Positions 55,787-64,000 of a stretch of 64,000 nucleotides of DNA are shown here, piece by piece. A model generated the notes under the pieces. It was not told the DNA's origin, searched no databases, and saw only the letters and a list, made by a program, of their open reading frames with translations. This stretch comes from Brucella tritici (lineage in GTDB: Bacteria; Pseudomonadota; Alphaproteobacteria; Rhizobiales; Rhizobiaceae): assembly GCF_902825325.1 (NCBI RefSeq), contig NZ_CADEAR010000003.1:248001-312000 (forward strand), written 5' to 3'. Every line of letters starts with the position of its first letter. The stretch's first letter is position 1. The position numbers and the translations under genes are program-made.

Positions 55787-56863
55787 GTGTCCGCGCATAA
55801 GCCAGATTCCGGACAGGTTCGAGTTCAGGATGTCGAGGTGGTGGCGCCGAATTTCAAGCGCCGCCTCTCCGGTGTCACATCGACAATTGTTCAGTTGATC
55901 CCTTTGCAGCGCGCAACGGGGCTGAACATTGCAACGATGGGACCGGGCCTGCCGGACACGCTACCGCATCTGGGATGGAGCGCGCTTTGGTCCTTCTGGT
56001 CGAAGCCGAGGACGAAACCGTTCCGCATCTGGCATGCGCGGCGCAATATCGAAATGCTCGCCGGTATTTTCATGCGCGATGTGCTGCGCATGAAACTGAG
56101 GCTGGTGTTTACCTCGGCTGCGCAGCGCCACCACAAGCCTTTTACCAAATGGCTCATCCGTCGCATGAATGCGGTAATTGCGACGAGTGGCCGGTCAGGG
56201 AGCTTTCTCGAAGTTCCGCATCAGGTCATCATGCATGGCGTGGACCTGCAGCGCTTCCACCCGCCTGTTGGTGACGACGACAAATTTGCGGGATCGGGCC
56301 TGCCCGGAAAATATGCCGTCGGTTGTTTCGGCCGCGTGCGTTCCTCCAAGGGGACGGACCTCTTCGTCGATGCGATGATCGCGTTACTGCCGAAATATCC
56401 TGAATGGACCGCCATCATCACCGGGCGCACGACTGCTGAGCACCAGTCTTTCCTGGACGATCTGAAGGCGAAGATCGCCGCTGCCGGTCTGCAGGACCGT
56501 ATCCTCATTCTGGGGGAAGTGCCGGATATCCGCGTCTGGTATCGTCGCCTGACGCTCTATGTTGCGCCTTCGCGCAATGAAGGCTTCGGGCTGACGCCGC
56601 TCGAAGCCATGGCGTCGCGAACAGCGGTCGTTGCCAGCGATGCGGGCGCCTATGCGGAAATGATCGTTGACGGCACCGGGACATCGGTTGCGGCTGGCGA
56701 CGGGGAAGCCTTGCGCAAGGCTATCGAGCCATATCTGGCCGATCCGGCTCTGGCCGAGCGTGACGGCGAAAATGCTCTCAGGCATGTTCGCGCCACCTTT
56801 CCGCTCGAAAAGGAAGCTGCCGCAATCAGCAGCGTTTACGAGCGCGTATTCGCCGGGAAGTGA
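55787..56863 (+). CDS. wadC: LPS core mannosyltransferase (WadC/LpcC family)
   Basis: The 358-residue GT-B glycosyltransferase resembles Rhizobium LpcC and Brucella WadC, which attach mannose to the inner Kdo of the LPS core; loss of WadC exposes Brucella to innate immunity. Motifs: VVAPNFKRRLSGVTSTIVQL at the N-terminus, GCFGRVRSSKGTDLFVDAM, and the donor-site PSRNEGFGLTPLEAMAS (E-x7-E). The start is GTG 55787, with no obvious ribosome site and only a 5-nt gap after greA, so translation may be coupled to greA. A terminator-like palindromic repeat follows. Confidence 0.9.
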   Translation: MSAHKPDSGQVRVQDVEVVAPNFKRRLSGVTSTIVQLIPLQRATGLNIATMGPGLPDTLPHLGWSALWSFWSKPRTKPFRIWHARRNIEMLAGIFMRDVLRMKLRLVFTSAAQRHHKPFTKWLIRRMNAVIATSGRSGSFLEVPHQVIMHGVDLQRFHPPVGDDDKFAGSGLPGKYAVGCFGRVRSSKGTDLFVDAMIALLPKYPEWTAIITGRTTAEHQSFLDDLKAKIAAAGLQDRILILGEVPDIRVWYRRLTLYVAPSRNEGFGLTPLEAMASRTAVVASDAGAYAEMIVDGTGTSVAAGDGEALRKAIEPYLADPALAERDGENALRHVRATFPLEKEAAAISSVYERVFAGK

Positions 56864-56884
56864 TAAGTACCCCGGCGCAAAATC

Positions 56885-56988
56885 TAGAGCGGTTCCAGTT
56901 AAAACGGAATCGTGAGGCCGCTCTATCTCTTTGTTTATACGCATTATCCTACGCAAAACCGCTTCGCACTTTTGCTGGAAATGCTCTA
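56885..56988. repeat. Dispersed short palindrome, family 1, double unit
   Basis: TAGAGCGGTTCCAGTTAAA with inverted CGGCCTC-type arm to 56925, then GCATTATCCTACGCAAAACC and GCTTCGCACTTTTGCTGG with GAAATGCTC at the end. The second part is the family-1 core AAAACCGCTTCGCACTTTT. Confidence 0.8.
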
Positions 56989-56992
56989 ATAT

Positions 56993-57463
56993 TTAAAGGA
57001 TCATCAGTGGTTCGTCCTTGACCGGACGAATGGTCAGAGCAGTGCGCACGGAATCCACATTGGGAGCGGCGGTCAGCTCTTCGATCACGAAGGTCTGGAA
57101 CGTGTTCAGATCGCGCGCGACACAATGGAGGAGGAAATCGGATTCGCCCGAAACCATCCAGGCGCGGCGTACCAGCGGCCATTGCTTGGTTTTCTCGGCA
57201 AACGCCTTGAGATCCGCATCGGCCTGACGATGGAGGCCGACTGAACAGAAGGCGACCAGATCCTGCCCGAGTGAATTGCCATTGAGAATGGCGCGATAGC
57301 CCCGGATGACGCCGCTTTCTTCCAGCTTGCGCACACGGCGAAGACAGGGCGGAGCTGAAATGCCGACACGTTCCGCCAGCTCGACATTGGTGATGCGCCC
57401 GTTGTTCTGGAGCTCCCGAAGGATTTTCCAATCGATTTCATCCAGATCGGCCTTGATCGGCAT
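56993..57463 (-). CDS. Lrp/AsnC-family regulator
   Basis: The 156-residue regulator has an Lrp winged helix (LDEIDWKILRELQNNGRITN, LAERVGISAPPCLRRVRKLE) and the RAM ligand domain (PLVRRAWMVSGESDFLLHCV, FVIEELTAAPNVDSVRT). ATG 57463 gives the conserved MPIKADLDEIDW. It lies next to trkH (upstream) and close to the trxB/LysR genes, as lrp-trxB-lsrB are grouped in Sinorhizobium, but here trkH intervenes and the strand differs. Confidence 0.92.
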   Translation of the reverse strand: MPIKADLDEIDWKILRELQNNGRITNVELAERVGISAPPCLRRVRKLEESGVIRGYRAILNGNSLGQDLVAFCSVGLHRQADADLKAFAEKTKQWPLVRRAWMVSGESDFLLHCVARDLNTFQTFVIEELTAAPNVDSVRTALTIRPVKDEPLMIL

Positions 57464-57588
57464 GCGTAACTCCGCGCGCAAGGAAATTTCATTCCGGGGT
57501 AATTATAGAACATTCGTCGCCATCGTGGCGCAATCTAATCCTGCTCATATCAAATGAAGCAGGCGGATGTAAACTGCCTAACGTTCTG

Positions 57589-59034
57589 TCAACGCACCCA
57601 AAAAGCACGAGTGAACAGGATATATATGGTAACGAGCTCCAGACGCCCGGCCAGCATGAGGAAGGAAAGGACCCATAAGGCCTGGTCCCGAATGGTTGAG
57701 AAGTTGCCAACGGGACCAATGGTATCGCCCAAACCGGGGCCGACGTTGGAAAGGGCGGTCAGGGCGCCGGTGAAGGCAGATACGAAGTCGAGTCCGAGCG
57801 AGGCGAGCAGGACTGCGCCTGTAATGAGCGAAGCGCAGTAGAGGAACAGGTAAAGGAGGACATTCTGCGCGATTTCACCGGAAATTTCCGAGCTGCCGTA
57901 ACGGATCTTGATGACGGCGTGCGGCATGATGAGCCGGGCGAGATTGGCCTGTGTCAGGCTCCACAGGATGATGAGGCGGTTCATCTTGATGCCGCCCGAC
58001 GTCGATCCGGCGCAGCCGCCCAGAAACGATGCGAGAAAGAAAATTCCGATCGCCGGCGGTCCCCAGAGCGAATAGTCCTCGGTGGCATAGCCTGTCGTCG
58101 TCATGACCGACACAAAATGAAACGAGGCCGAGATCAGCGCGTCACCGAAAGGTACATCGGAGCCGAGCCGCAGAACTACGGCGAGCGCAAAGCTGAACCC
58201 GATCACGATTGAGAAGAACAGTTTCACTTGCGGATCGGCGAGCGATTCCATGCGGCGTGGCATGAAGGCCTTGATGTAAAGCACGAAGGGCAACGCTGAC
58301 AGGGCCATGAAGATCGTGGACACGACCAGGAGCAGGCGGTTCCCTTCATAGAAGCCGATTGAACTGTCGTGTGTAGAGAAGCCTGCCGTGGCAACGGTTG
58401 TCAGGCCATGATTGATGGCGTCGAACACGCTCATGCCAACGGCAAAATAGGCGATGATGCAAGCAGCCGTCAGGCTGAGGTAAGCAAGCACGATGCCCAG
58501 CGCTATCTGGTTCATGCGCGGGAGGATTTTTTCCGATTTGTCGGAATTCTCCATATGAAAGAGCGCAAGCCCGCCCGCCCGCAGCGAGGGGAGCATCAAG
58601 AGTGCCAGGCCGATAAAGCCGACGCCCCCGATCCAGCAGAGAAGCGAACGCCACAAGAGAATGCCGCGCTGCATGTTGTCGAGCCCGGTCAGCGCGGTCG
58701 CGCCGGTCGACGTCACGCCCGACATGGCCTCGAAGAACGCCGTCGCATAGCTGATCGGCAGATGCGAAAAATAGAGCGGAATCGAGCCGAGAAAGCTTGC
58801 AGTGAGCCAGAGACAGGCCGTCAGCAAAAAGCCGAGGCGCGGCGTGAAGCGCATTGTCTGGTTTTGGGTGGCCAGCAGGAAAAGGGCGGACAATGCACCA
58901 GTCGCCGCCGCGGAGCGGACGAAAACCAGCCAGTCGTCGCTACCGTCGCGCAGGTCGATTGCGGCAGGCAGGAGCATGGCAGCAGCCATGACAAGGCCGA
59001 AGCGCGCGCAGATATTGGCGACTGTTTTATAGAT
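57589..59034 (-). CDS. trkH: TrkH-family potassium transporter subunit
   Basis: TrkH forms the K+-conducting membrane part of the Trk uptake system. The protein shows the MPM repeats with selectivity-filter-like loops: SGVTSTGATAL, TTVATAGFSTHD, MTTTGYATEDY and CAGSTSGGIKMNRL. Starting at ATG 58989 gives 466 residues but removes most of the first helix. The frame is open to 59034, where the codon ATC (Ile) would begin IYKTVANICARFGLVMAAAM with GGAG nine bases upstream, so an atypical ATC start is proposed here. A TrkA gene is not in the window. Confidence 0.87.
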   Translation of the reverse strand: MYKTVANICARFGLVMAAAMLLPAAIDLRDGSDDWLVFVRSAAATGALSALFLLATQNQTMRFTPRLGFLLTACLWLTASFLGSIPLYFSHLPISYATAFFEAMSGVTSTGATALTGLDNMQRGILLWRSLLCWIGGVGFIGLALLMLPSLRAGGLALFHMENSDKSEKILPRMNQIALGIVLAYLSLTAACIIAYFAVGMSVFDAINHGLTTVATAGFSTHDSSIGFYEGNRLLLVVSTIFMALSALPFVLYIKAFMPRRMESLADPQVKLFFSIVIGFSFALAVVLRLGSDVPFGDALISASFHFVSVMTTTGYATEDYSLWGPPAIGIFFLASFLGGCAGSTSGGIKMNRLIILWSLTQANLARLIMPHAVIKIRYGSSEISGEIAQNVLLYLFLYCASLITGAVLLASLGLDFVSAFTGALTALSNVGPGLGDTIGPVGNFSTIRDQALWVLSFLMLAGRLELVTIYILFTRAFWVR

Positions 59035-59417
59035 GGCGGCCGGCTCCGAGGTTAGGCGAATTGTCCGTTATGTGATGTTTGTTTAGCGTGAGATCGATCC
59101 ACCCGCAACGTGTGGCTATCAAAGCGTTTGCTTAAAGGTCACAAGCTGTGGCTAAAGCACAGCAAATCCCCGTCGAACCTTGCAAACAATCAGGGGCAGA
59201 CCTACCTTGGCCATAAGGTCGGGGCATTGGCTAGACGGGACGCGAAAGCGATTCTGGTGAGCTGGAGCCTGCCACTTTAAATCGATTTTAGAGTGCACCC
59301 TGAAAGTGTGAAACATTTTTGGACAAGGTGCCGTAAAAGCAAACGTGTGAAAACCAACATATGGAGCGCCGATCTGGCTTGATCAGGTCCAAACGCTCCG
59401 GGACCGGAGAGAACTTC
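59035..59417. other. Intergenic region between divergent trkH and trxB
   Basis: About 380 nt with no supported ORF. It has a degenerate family-1 repeat (59293-59331). Promoters of both genes lie here; I see no RNA-gene structure. Confidence 0.5.
59293..59331. repeat. Dispersed short palindrome, family 1 (degenerate)
   Basis: GTGCACCCTGAAAGTGTG then AAACATTTTTGGACAAGGTGC. The arms GTGCACC and GGTGC pair; the core AAAGTGTGAA resembles the reverse complement of the ACACTTT core. Confidence 0.55.
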
Positions 59418-60392
59418 ATGTCACAGCGTCATGCGCCAGTCATTGTCATCGGCTCAGGTCCTGCTGGTTATACTGCCGCGATTTATGCCGCGCGCGCCAT
59501 GCTGAAGCCAATCGTCATTGCTGGGTTGCAGCAGGGCGGACAGCTCATGATTACCACGGATGTGGAAAACTATCCGGGCTATGCCGAGCCGGTGCAGGGG
59601 CCATGGATGATGGACCAGATGGCGACGCAGGCGCAGAATGTCGGCGCAGAAATCGTCCATGACATCATCACCGAGGTCGAAACCACGGTGCGTCCTTTCC
59701 GCCTGAAGGGTGATTCCGGCACGATCTATACCTGCGATGCCCTGATTATCGCCACGGGTGCACAGGCCAAGTGGCTTGGCCTCGACAGCGAACAGACCTT
59801 CATGGGCGGCGGCGTTTCGGCTTGCGCAACCTGTGACGGTTTCTTCTATCGCGGCAAGGATGTGGTTGTTGTCGGCGGCGGCAATACCGCTGTCGAGGAA
59901 GCGCTTTATCTTTCGCATATCGCCAAGAGCGTGACGGTCGTGCATCGCCGCGACGGTTTCCGTGCAGAAAAAATCATGCAGGATCGCCTGCTTTCGCGCC
60001 AGAACGTCTCGGTTGTCTGGAACAGCGTGATTGACGAAATCCTCGGCACCGAGGCAAAGCCGCCAATGGGCGCGACCGTGACCGGCGTGCGCCTCAAGAA
60101 CGTGGTGACGGGCGAGACGCAGGAACTCGACACGCATGGCGTTTTTGTCGCCATCGGCCACGCACCTGCGGTTTCTTTGTTCGAGGGCAAACTCAAGCAG
60201 AAGCCAAACGGTTATCTGTGGACGGCGCCTGATTCGACCGCCACCGACGTTCCGGGCATCTTCGCTGCGGGCGACGTCACGGACGATATCTATCGTCAGG
60301 CTGTGACTGCCGCCGGTTTGGGTTGCATGGCTGCTCTTGAAGCCGAGCGCTGGCTTGCTGCACAGGAACCGCTGCACGAAGCCGCAGAATAG
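59418..60392 (+). CDS. trxB: Thioredoxin-disulfide reductase
   Basis: TrxB reduces thioredoxin with NADPH and FAD. The 324-residue protein has the FAD motif VIVIGSGPAGYTAA (8-21), the redox pair CATC at 136-139, NADPH motif VVGGGNTAVEEAL and the C-terminal FAD motif GIFAAGDVTD. ATG 59418 follows GGAGAGAAC; the frame begins at 59361. It is followed after 74 nt by the LysR gene. Confidence 0.96.
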   Translation: MSQRHAPVIVIGSGPAGYTAAIYAARAMLKPIVIAGLQQGGQLMITTDVENYPGYAEPVQGPWMMDQMATQAQNVGAEIVHDIITEVETTVRPFRLKGDSGTIYTCDALIIATGAQAKWLGLDSEQTFMGGGVSACATCDGFFYRGKDVVVVGGGNTAVEEALYLSHIAKSVTVVHRRDGFRAEKIMQDRLLSRQNVSVVWNSVIDEILGTEAKPPMGATVTGVRLKNVVTGETQELDTHGVFVAIGHAPAVSLFEGKLKQKPNGYLWTAPDSTATDVPGIFAAGDVTDDIYRQAVTAAGLGCMAALEAERWLAAQEPLHEAAE

Positions 60393-60440
60393 AGCATTTC
60401 CTGGCCAAAAGTGTGAGGCGGTTTTGCGTAAGATGAATGC
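60393..60440. repeat. Dispersed short palindrome, family 1, between trxB and the LysR gene
   Basis: AGCATTTCCTGGCCAAAAGTG then TGAGGCGGTTTTGCGTAAGA. It fills most of the trxB-LysR gap and has the reverse-orientation core AAAAGTGTGAGGCGGTTTT. Confidence 0.75.
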
Positions 60441-60466
60441 GGTGAAAACAATGAGAGGGGATAATC

Positions 60467-61372
60467 GTGGTCGCTCCGCTCGACTGGGATAAACTGCGCA
60501 TTTTTCATGCTGCGGCTGAGGCTGGGTCGTTTACCCACGCAGCCCAGACATTGCATCTGTCGCAATCGGCTATCTCGCGTCAGGTAAGCGCGCTGGAGCA
60601 GGATGTCGGCGTCCCGCTGTTTCATCGTCATGCGCGCGGTCTCATCCTGACCGAGCAGGGCGAAACGCTTTATCGTACGGCACATGACGTTCTGATGAAG
60701 CTCGAAAATGTTCGCTCGAAACTTGCCGAGAGCAAGGAAAAGCCGACAGGCCGTCTCCGCGTGACGACGACTGTTGGTCTTGGTTCCGGCTGGCTGGTCG
60801 AGCGCATTCAGGAGTTCGTCGAGCTTTATCCCGATATCCAGCTGCAACTGATCCTCGACAATGAGGAACTGGACCTGACGATGCGCCATGCGGATTGTGC
60901 CATCCGGTTGCGGCAGCCGCAGCAGCCGGATCTGATCCAGCGTCGGCTGTTCACGGTGCATATGCATGTCTATGCGTCCGCCGGGTATGTTTCGAAATAT
61001 GGCAAGCTGAATTCGATAGACGAGATCGACCAGCATCGCGTCGTCACTTTCGGTGAACCGGCGCCAAGCTATCTGACGGGCCTGAACTGGCTGGAGATTG
61101 CCGGACGTGCCGATGGCAGCACACGTATTCCGGCGTTGCAGGTGAACAATCTGCTGTCGATTCGTCGCGCTGTTCAGCGTGGGGTCGGTATCGCGGTTCT
61201 GCCCGATTATATGGCCGACAAGGAATCCGGTCTGGTACAGCTTCTGCCGGAACTGGAAGAAATACCGTCTTTCGATACGTTCTTCTGCTACCCGGAAGCC
61301 TTGAAGAATTCCGCGAAACTGCACGCCTTCCGCGACTTCCTGTTCTCAAAGGCCCGCAACTGGACATATTGA
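60467..61372 (+). CDS. vtlR: LysR-type regulator (VtlR/LsrB-like)
   Basis: The 301-residue LTTR has an N-terminal helix-turn-helix (DWDKLRIFHAAAEAGSFTH, LSQSAISRQVSALEQDVG) and a periplasmic-binding-like effector domain. It resembles Brucella VtlR and Sinorhizobium LsrB, which lie directly after trxB; VtlR controls a small set of virulence genes and LsrB responds to redox stress. It starts at GTG 60467 with AGAGGGG upstream. Only two Cys are present, C144 and C274. Assignment to VtlR/LsrB rests on sequence resemblance and the trxB neighbour. Confidence 0.87.
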   Translation: MVAPLDWDKLRIFHAAAEAGSFTHAAQTLHLSQSAISRQVSALEQDVGVPLFHRHARGLILTEQGETLYRTAHDVLMKLENVRSKLAESKEKPTGRLRVTTTVGLGSGWLVERIQEFVELYPDIQLQLILDNEELDLTMRHADCAIRLRQPQQPDLIQRRLFTVHMHVYASAGYVSKYGKLNSIDEIDQHRVVTFGEPAPSYLTGLNWLEIAGRADGSTRIPALQVNNLLSIRRAVQRGVGIAVLPDYMADKESGLVQLLPELEEIPSFDTFFCYPEALKNSAKLHAFRDFLFSKARNWTY

Positions 61373-61387
61373 TTGCAGCTTGCGATT

Positions 61388-61430
61388 TAAAAAAAGGCCG
61401 CGCTGGCAATCAGCGCGGCCTTTTGTTTTT
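61388..61430. terminator. Bidirectional terminator between the LysR gene and the ABC importer
   Basis: AAAAAGGCCGCGCTG-GCAAT-CAGCGCGGCCTTTTGTTTTT; a strong stem with T runs on the plus strand and A runs on the left. Confidence 0.95.
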
Positions 61431-61444
61431 TTGGTGATGGCTGA

Positions 61445-62719
61445 TTACTTGCGCGGCAGCAGGCGCTGGACTTCCTTGGACGCATCGGCAAGGGCATCTT
61501 CCGGCGTGGCGGACTGCTCAACGACGCGCGAAAGATTGTCCACAATGGTCTGCGTTACCTTCACGCCGTTCGAACCAGGGAAGGCATACCACGGGATCAT
61601 CAGCGACATCTGGCTGAGACCGGCCTTGAAGAGCGGATTTTCCTCATAGAACTTGCCGAGATATTCATCGGACTTTGCAGCCAGTTCGTTATTCGGCACG
61701 TAGCCGGTGCCGGGAACGACAACGGAAGCACCGTATGGACCGGCAGCGAACTTGGCGAATTTCCATGCTGCATCCTGCTTGGCCTGATCTTCGGTCAGGA
61801 TGACAACTGCGTTGCCGCCAGTTGGCAGGCGACCCTTTTCAGCATTGATGAGCGGGATTTTTGCCGTGCGAAGATCGAACTTGTCGCCGGCATTCTTGAT
61901 CGTGTTGCGCAGTGCACCGGTGGTCTGGAACGAGAAGCCGACCTTGCCTGCTGCGAAAGCCTGTTCGCCTGCAGCCTTGGTCAGAACCGGCATGCCGCCT
62001 TCCTTCACCATGCGGTCGACCAGCTTGAAGGCTTCGAGACCTTCCGGTCCGTTGAAAGCGACCTTCTTCTCGTCTTCGGTCAGCATGGTGCCGCCCGCGC
62101 CGAACAGAAGGGCTGAGAACATCCAGTCGTCGCCCTGCCAGCGGAAGTCGATGCCCTCATTGCCGTTGCCGAGGGCCTTGATCTTGCCGCCGAGTTCAAT
62201 CACTTCATCCCAGGTGGTGGGCGGAGTGTCGGGATTGCCGCCTGCCGCCTTCAGAAGATCGGCATTGTAATACATGATCGGGTTGGAGGTTGCGAAAGCA
62301 AGACCGACCTGACGGTCACCGACGCGGGCGAGGCTCAGCAGGTGATCGGTGAAGCCCTGCGCTTCCATGTCGGCTTCTTTTTCGACCAGCGGCTTCATGT
62401 CGACGCCGATATTGCGTTCCGCCAGCACACGCAGGCGGTTCAAACCGGTGAAGGTGATATCCGGCATTTCCGACGTTCCGGCCTGACGCATGATCGTCTG
62501 GATGCCTTCCTCGTAGGTCGCCGACGGGCTGACGAAGTTGATCTTGATGTTCGGATTGTCCTCCATGAATTTTTTGGAGATGTCGGCCATGACATCCTTG
62601 AAGAAACCCGGCATCGGATAGTGCACGTTCAGTGTCGTGTCGGCAAAGGCGGGCGAGCCGAAGGCCGTTGTCATAGCCAGAGCGGCAAGTGCGCCAAGAT
62701 TGCTTGCGAGGCGTTTCAT
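61445..62719 (-). CDS. ABC transporter substrate-binding protein (UgpB/sugar type)
   Basis: The 424-residue protein has a signal peptide (MKRLASNLGALAALAMTTAF to about AFA at 26) and the class-D solute-binding fold, with NVHYPMPGFFKDVMADISKK, EMPDITFTGLNRLRVLAERN and a C-terminal VVPGTGYVPNNELAAKSDEY. It probably binds sugars or glycerol-3-phosphate-like ligands for an importer. Here it is the last gene in the operon direction, 35 nt after the permease gene, whereas these proteins are often first. ATG 62719 follows a GGAGTCCC site. Confidence 0.93.
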   Translation of the reverse strand: MKRLASNLGALAALAMTTAFGSPAFADTTLNVHYPMPGFFKDVMADISKKFMEDNPNIKINFVSPSATYEEGIQTIMRQAGTSEMPDITFTGLNRLRVLAERNIGVDMKPLVEKEADMEAQGFTDHLLSLARVGDRQVGLAFATSNPIMYYNADLLKAAGGNPDTPPTTWDEVIELGGKIKALGNGNEGIDFRWQGDDWMFSALLFGAGGTMLTEDEKKVAFNGPEGLEAFKLVDRMVKEGGMPVLTKAAGEQAFAAGKVGFSFQTTGALRNTIKNAGDKFDLRTAKIPLINAEKGRLPTGGNAVVILTEDQAKQDAAWKFAKFAAGPYGASVVVPGTGYVPNNELAAKSDEYLGKFYEENPLFKAGLSQMSLMIPWYAFPGSNGVKVTQTIVDNLSRVVEQSATPEDALADASKEVQRLLPRK

Positions 62720-62754
62720 GTTTGGGACTCCTGTGGAGGATGGGAGGGAAGAAT

Positions 62755-63576
62755 TCAGCCCTTGAGGCCGGTGAGGGTGATGCCTTCGATGAAGCGGCGC
62801 TGGGCGGCGAGAAATGCCAGCAGCAGCGGCAGGGTGATGATGAGAGTCGCGGCCATCAGCGCCCCGTAATCGTCGCCTGCTTCCGCAGCGCGGAAATAGA
62901 GGAGGCCGAGCGGTGGCGTGGCGCGTTCCATGCCGTTGACGACGATCAGCGGCCAGAACAGATCGTTCCAGTGCGCGACAACCGAAAAGATCGAAAAGGC
63001 GGTGATGGCAGGCCAGGCATTCGGCACGATCACCCGCATGACGATGCCTGCTTCCGACATGCCATCGAGACGCGCGGCGCTGATCAGATCGTCCGGCATG
63101 GCGCGGAAGAATTGCAGAAACAGGAATATGCCGAAGACCGAGATGAAGAACGGTGCGCTGAGAGCAAAATAGCTGTTGAGCACGCCGAGCTGGTTGAAAC
63201 CTACGTAGAAGGGCAATGCGGTGGCATGGATCGGCACGAGCAGGCCGAGCATGACCATCATCATCATAGTGCGCTGGCCGCGGAAATTGAGCTTTGCCAT
63301 GGCATAGGCGCAGGGAATGGCGACCACGACCTGAATGACCAGAATGAGCGCGCAGACAACGACGCCGTTGAACAGCAAAAGCCCCATCGGCACACGGCTG
63401 AATGCCTTGGCAAGATTATCCAGGAGTGCCCAGTTGTGCGGGATCAGCGACAGGGAAGACGAGAAAATATCCTGCTGCGACTTTGCCGCCGTCGACAGCA
63501 TGAAGATATAGGGTGCGAGGAAAAGCAGGGCCCCCAGTGAAAGGATGCCGAGGCGAAGTGAACGGGCGAAAGACAT
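62755..63576 (-). CDS. Carbohydrate ABC transporter permease (UgpE/MalG type)
   Basis: The 273-residue permease has six helices and the EAA loop ISAARLDGMSEAGIVMRVIV (E-A-A-x3-G-like). It begins MSFARSLRLGILSLGALLFL, the first helix. It is encoded 10 nt after the partner permease. Together with the binding protein it forms a CUT1-type importer; the ATPase gene is outside the window. Confidence 0.93.
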   Translation of the reverse strand: MSFARSLRLGILSLGALLFLAPYIFMLSTAAKSQQDIFSSSLSLIPHNWALLDNLAKAFSRVPMGLLLFNGVVVCALILVIQVVVAIPCAYAMAKLNFRGQRTMMMMVMLGLLVPIHATALPFYVGFNQLGVLNSYFALSAPFFISVFGIFLFLQFFRAMPDDLISAARLDGMSEAGIVMRVIVPNAWPAITAFSIFSVVAHWNDLFWPLIVVNGMERATPPLGLLYFRAAEAGDDYGALMAATLIITLPLLLAFLAAQRRFIEGITLTGLKG

Positions 63577-63586
63577 ACCGGATTCC

Positions 63587-64000
63587 TCAATAGTGGGTGC
63601 GGCGGTCCAGCACGCGGAACTGCAACATCATCAGGATCACGAGGACCGCGAGAAAGATCACCGTCATCGCCGAAGCATAGCCGACGCGCAGATAGACGAA
63701 GCCTTCCTGATAGATCGTCCAGAGCAGGACTTCCGAAGCCTTGTTCGGGCCGCCCTCGGTCAGCGTCTTGACCGTCTCGAACACCTTCACGGCATTGATG
63801 ATGCTGATCGTCGTGACAAAAAGCGTGGTGGGGCCGAGCAGGGGCCATGTGACCAGTCGGAAGCGTTCCCAGCTGTTTTTCACGCCGTCCACTTCAGCAG
63901 CCGAATAGAGTTCTCGCGGGATGGCCGTGAGACCGGCCAGAAACAGCACCATGTTGAAGCCGACGCTCTGCCAGATGCCGATCAATGCGAGGCTGAGCAG
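63587..64000 (-). CDS. Sugar ABC transporter permease (UgpA/MalF type), partial
   Basis: The 138 C-terminal residues visible include IGIWQSVGFNMVLFLAGL, the EAA loop IPRELYSAAEVDGV with KNSWERFRLVTWPLLGP, and the last helices up to VLDRRTHY. The N-terminus lies beyond 64000. It is the partner of the next permease in a CUT1-type importer operon. Confidence 0.92.
   Translation of the reverse strand: MLSLALIGIWQSVGFNMVLFLAGLTAIPRELYSAAEVDGVKNSWERFRLVTWPLLGPTTLFVTTISIINAVKVFETVKTLTEGGPNKASEVLLWTIYQEGFVYLRVGYASAMTVIFLAVLVILMMLQFRVLDRRTHY

Overview
The window is a gene-dense, moderately GC-rich alphaproteobacterial chromosome segment of about 64 kb. Gene content and order point to the Brucella/Ochrobactrum clade (Rhizobiales). 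Markers are a BA14K-type protein, a WadC/LpcC core-LPS mannosyltransferase next to greA, an lrp/trxB/LysR cluster in which the LysR resembles VtlR/LsrB, a PetP-PetR-type regulator pair, and many short dispersed palindromes between genes. I see no rRNA, tRNA, CRISPR array, transposase or prophage. It reads as core chromosome with a few accessory genes (chromate transporter, TopAI/YjhX-like gene, Kazal-like lipoprotein). The species is inference.

Layout. 1-5570 (minus): a MoxR ATPase - DUF58 - BatA/DUF4159 - VWA-like membrane protein operon, cut by the left edge. 5696-8249 (plus): an overlapping DUF1285 - CoA-type Nudix - cca operon. 8496-10508: an aspartyl/asparaginyl hydroxylase gene, then a yjhX/topAI homologue followed 11 nt later by a GNAT gene, with a possible 8-codon leader ORF upstream. 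10547-13666: hemF, a small conserved gene, a purine nucleoside permease-family gene and trmL. 13837-17574: two tandem ABC exporters. 17826-20607: petABC (cytochrome bc1). 20846-28524: apt, two coupled MaoC-like hydratases, ychF, pth, rplY, a HerA-like ATPase and chrA. 28525-34484 (minus): prs, a lipoprotein gene, and a tight lgt - MidA-like methyltransferase - pgeF - M24-fold operon. 34814-36492: ubiK, ybjN, csaA-like gene. 36798-39864 (minus): MarR (PetP-like) - response regulator (PetR-like) - histidine kinase. 40294-45516: ilvE, a Gly-rich small protein, MBL hydrolase, BA14K-like protein, cold-shock protein, lytic transglycosylase and double-Kazal lipoprotein. 45557-47054: divergent hxlR / quinone-oxidoreductase pair. 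47142-55040: long-form uvrB, SH3 protein, thioesterase, extensin-like protein, DMT proteins and DUF1176 protein. 55308-61372: greA-wadC, lrp, trkH, trxB-vtlR. 61445-64000 (minus): a sugar ABC importer cut by the right edge.

Several genes cooperate: petABC makes respiratory complex III, and the PetP/PetR-like pair about 19 kb away is a plausible regulator; ubiK supports ubiquinone synthesis; lgt serves the lipoproteins encoded here; wadC, the LpxO-like gene and vtlR concern the envelope and host interaction.

The observations I rate most worth checking are the TopAI-YjhQ-like module with a toiL-like leader ORF, palindromic operator candidates in front of the MarR and HxlR genes, an M24-fold protein that has lost its metal ligands, a thrice-repeated motif in an extended UvrB tail, and three families of dispersed intergenic palindromes, one of which brackets uvrB.
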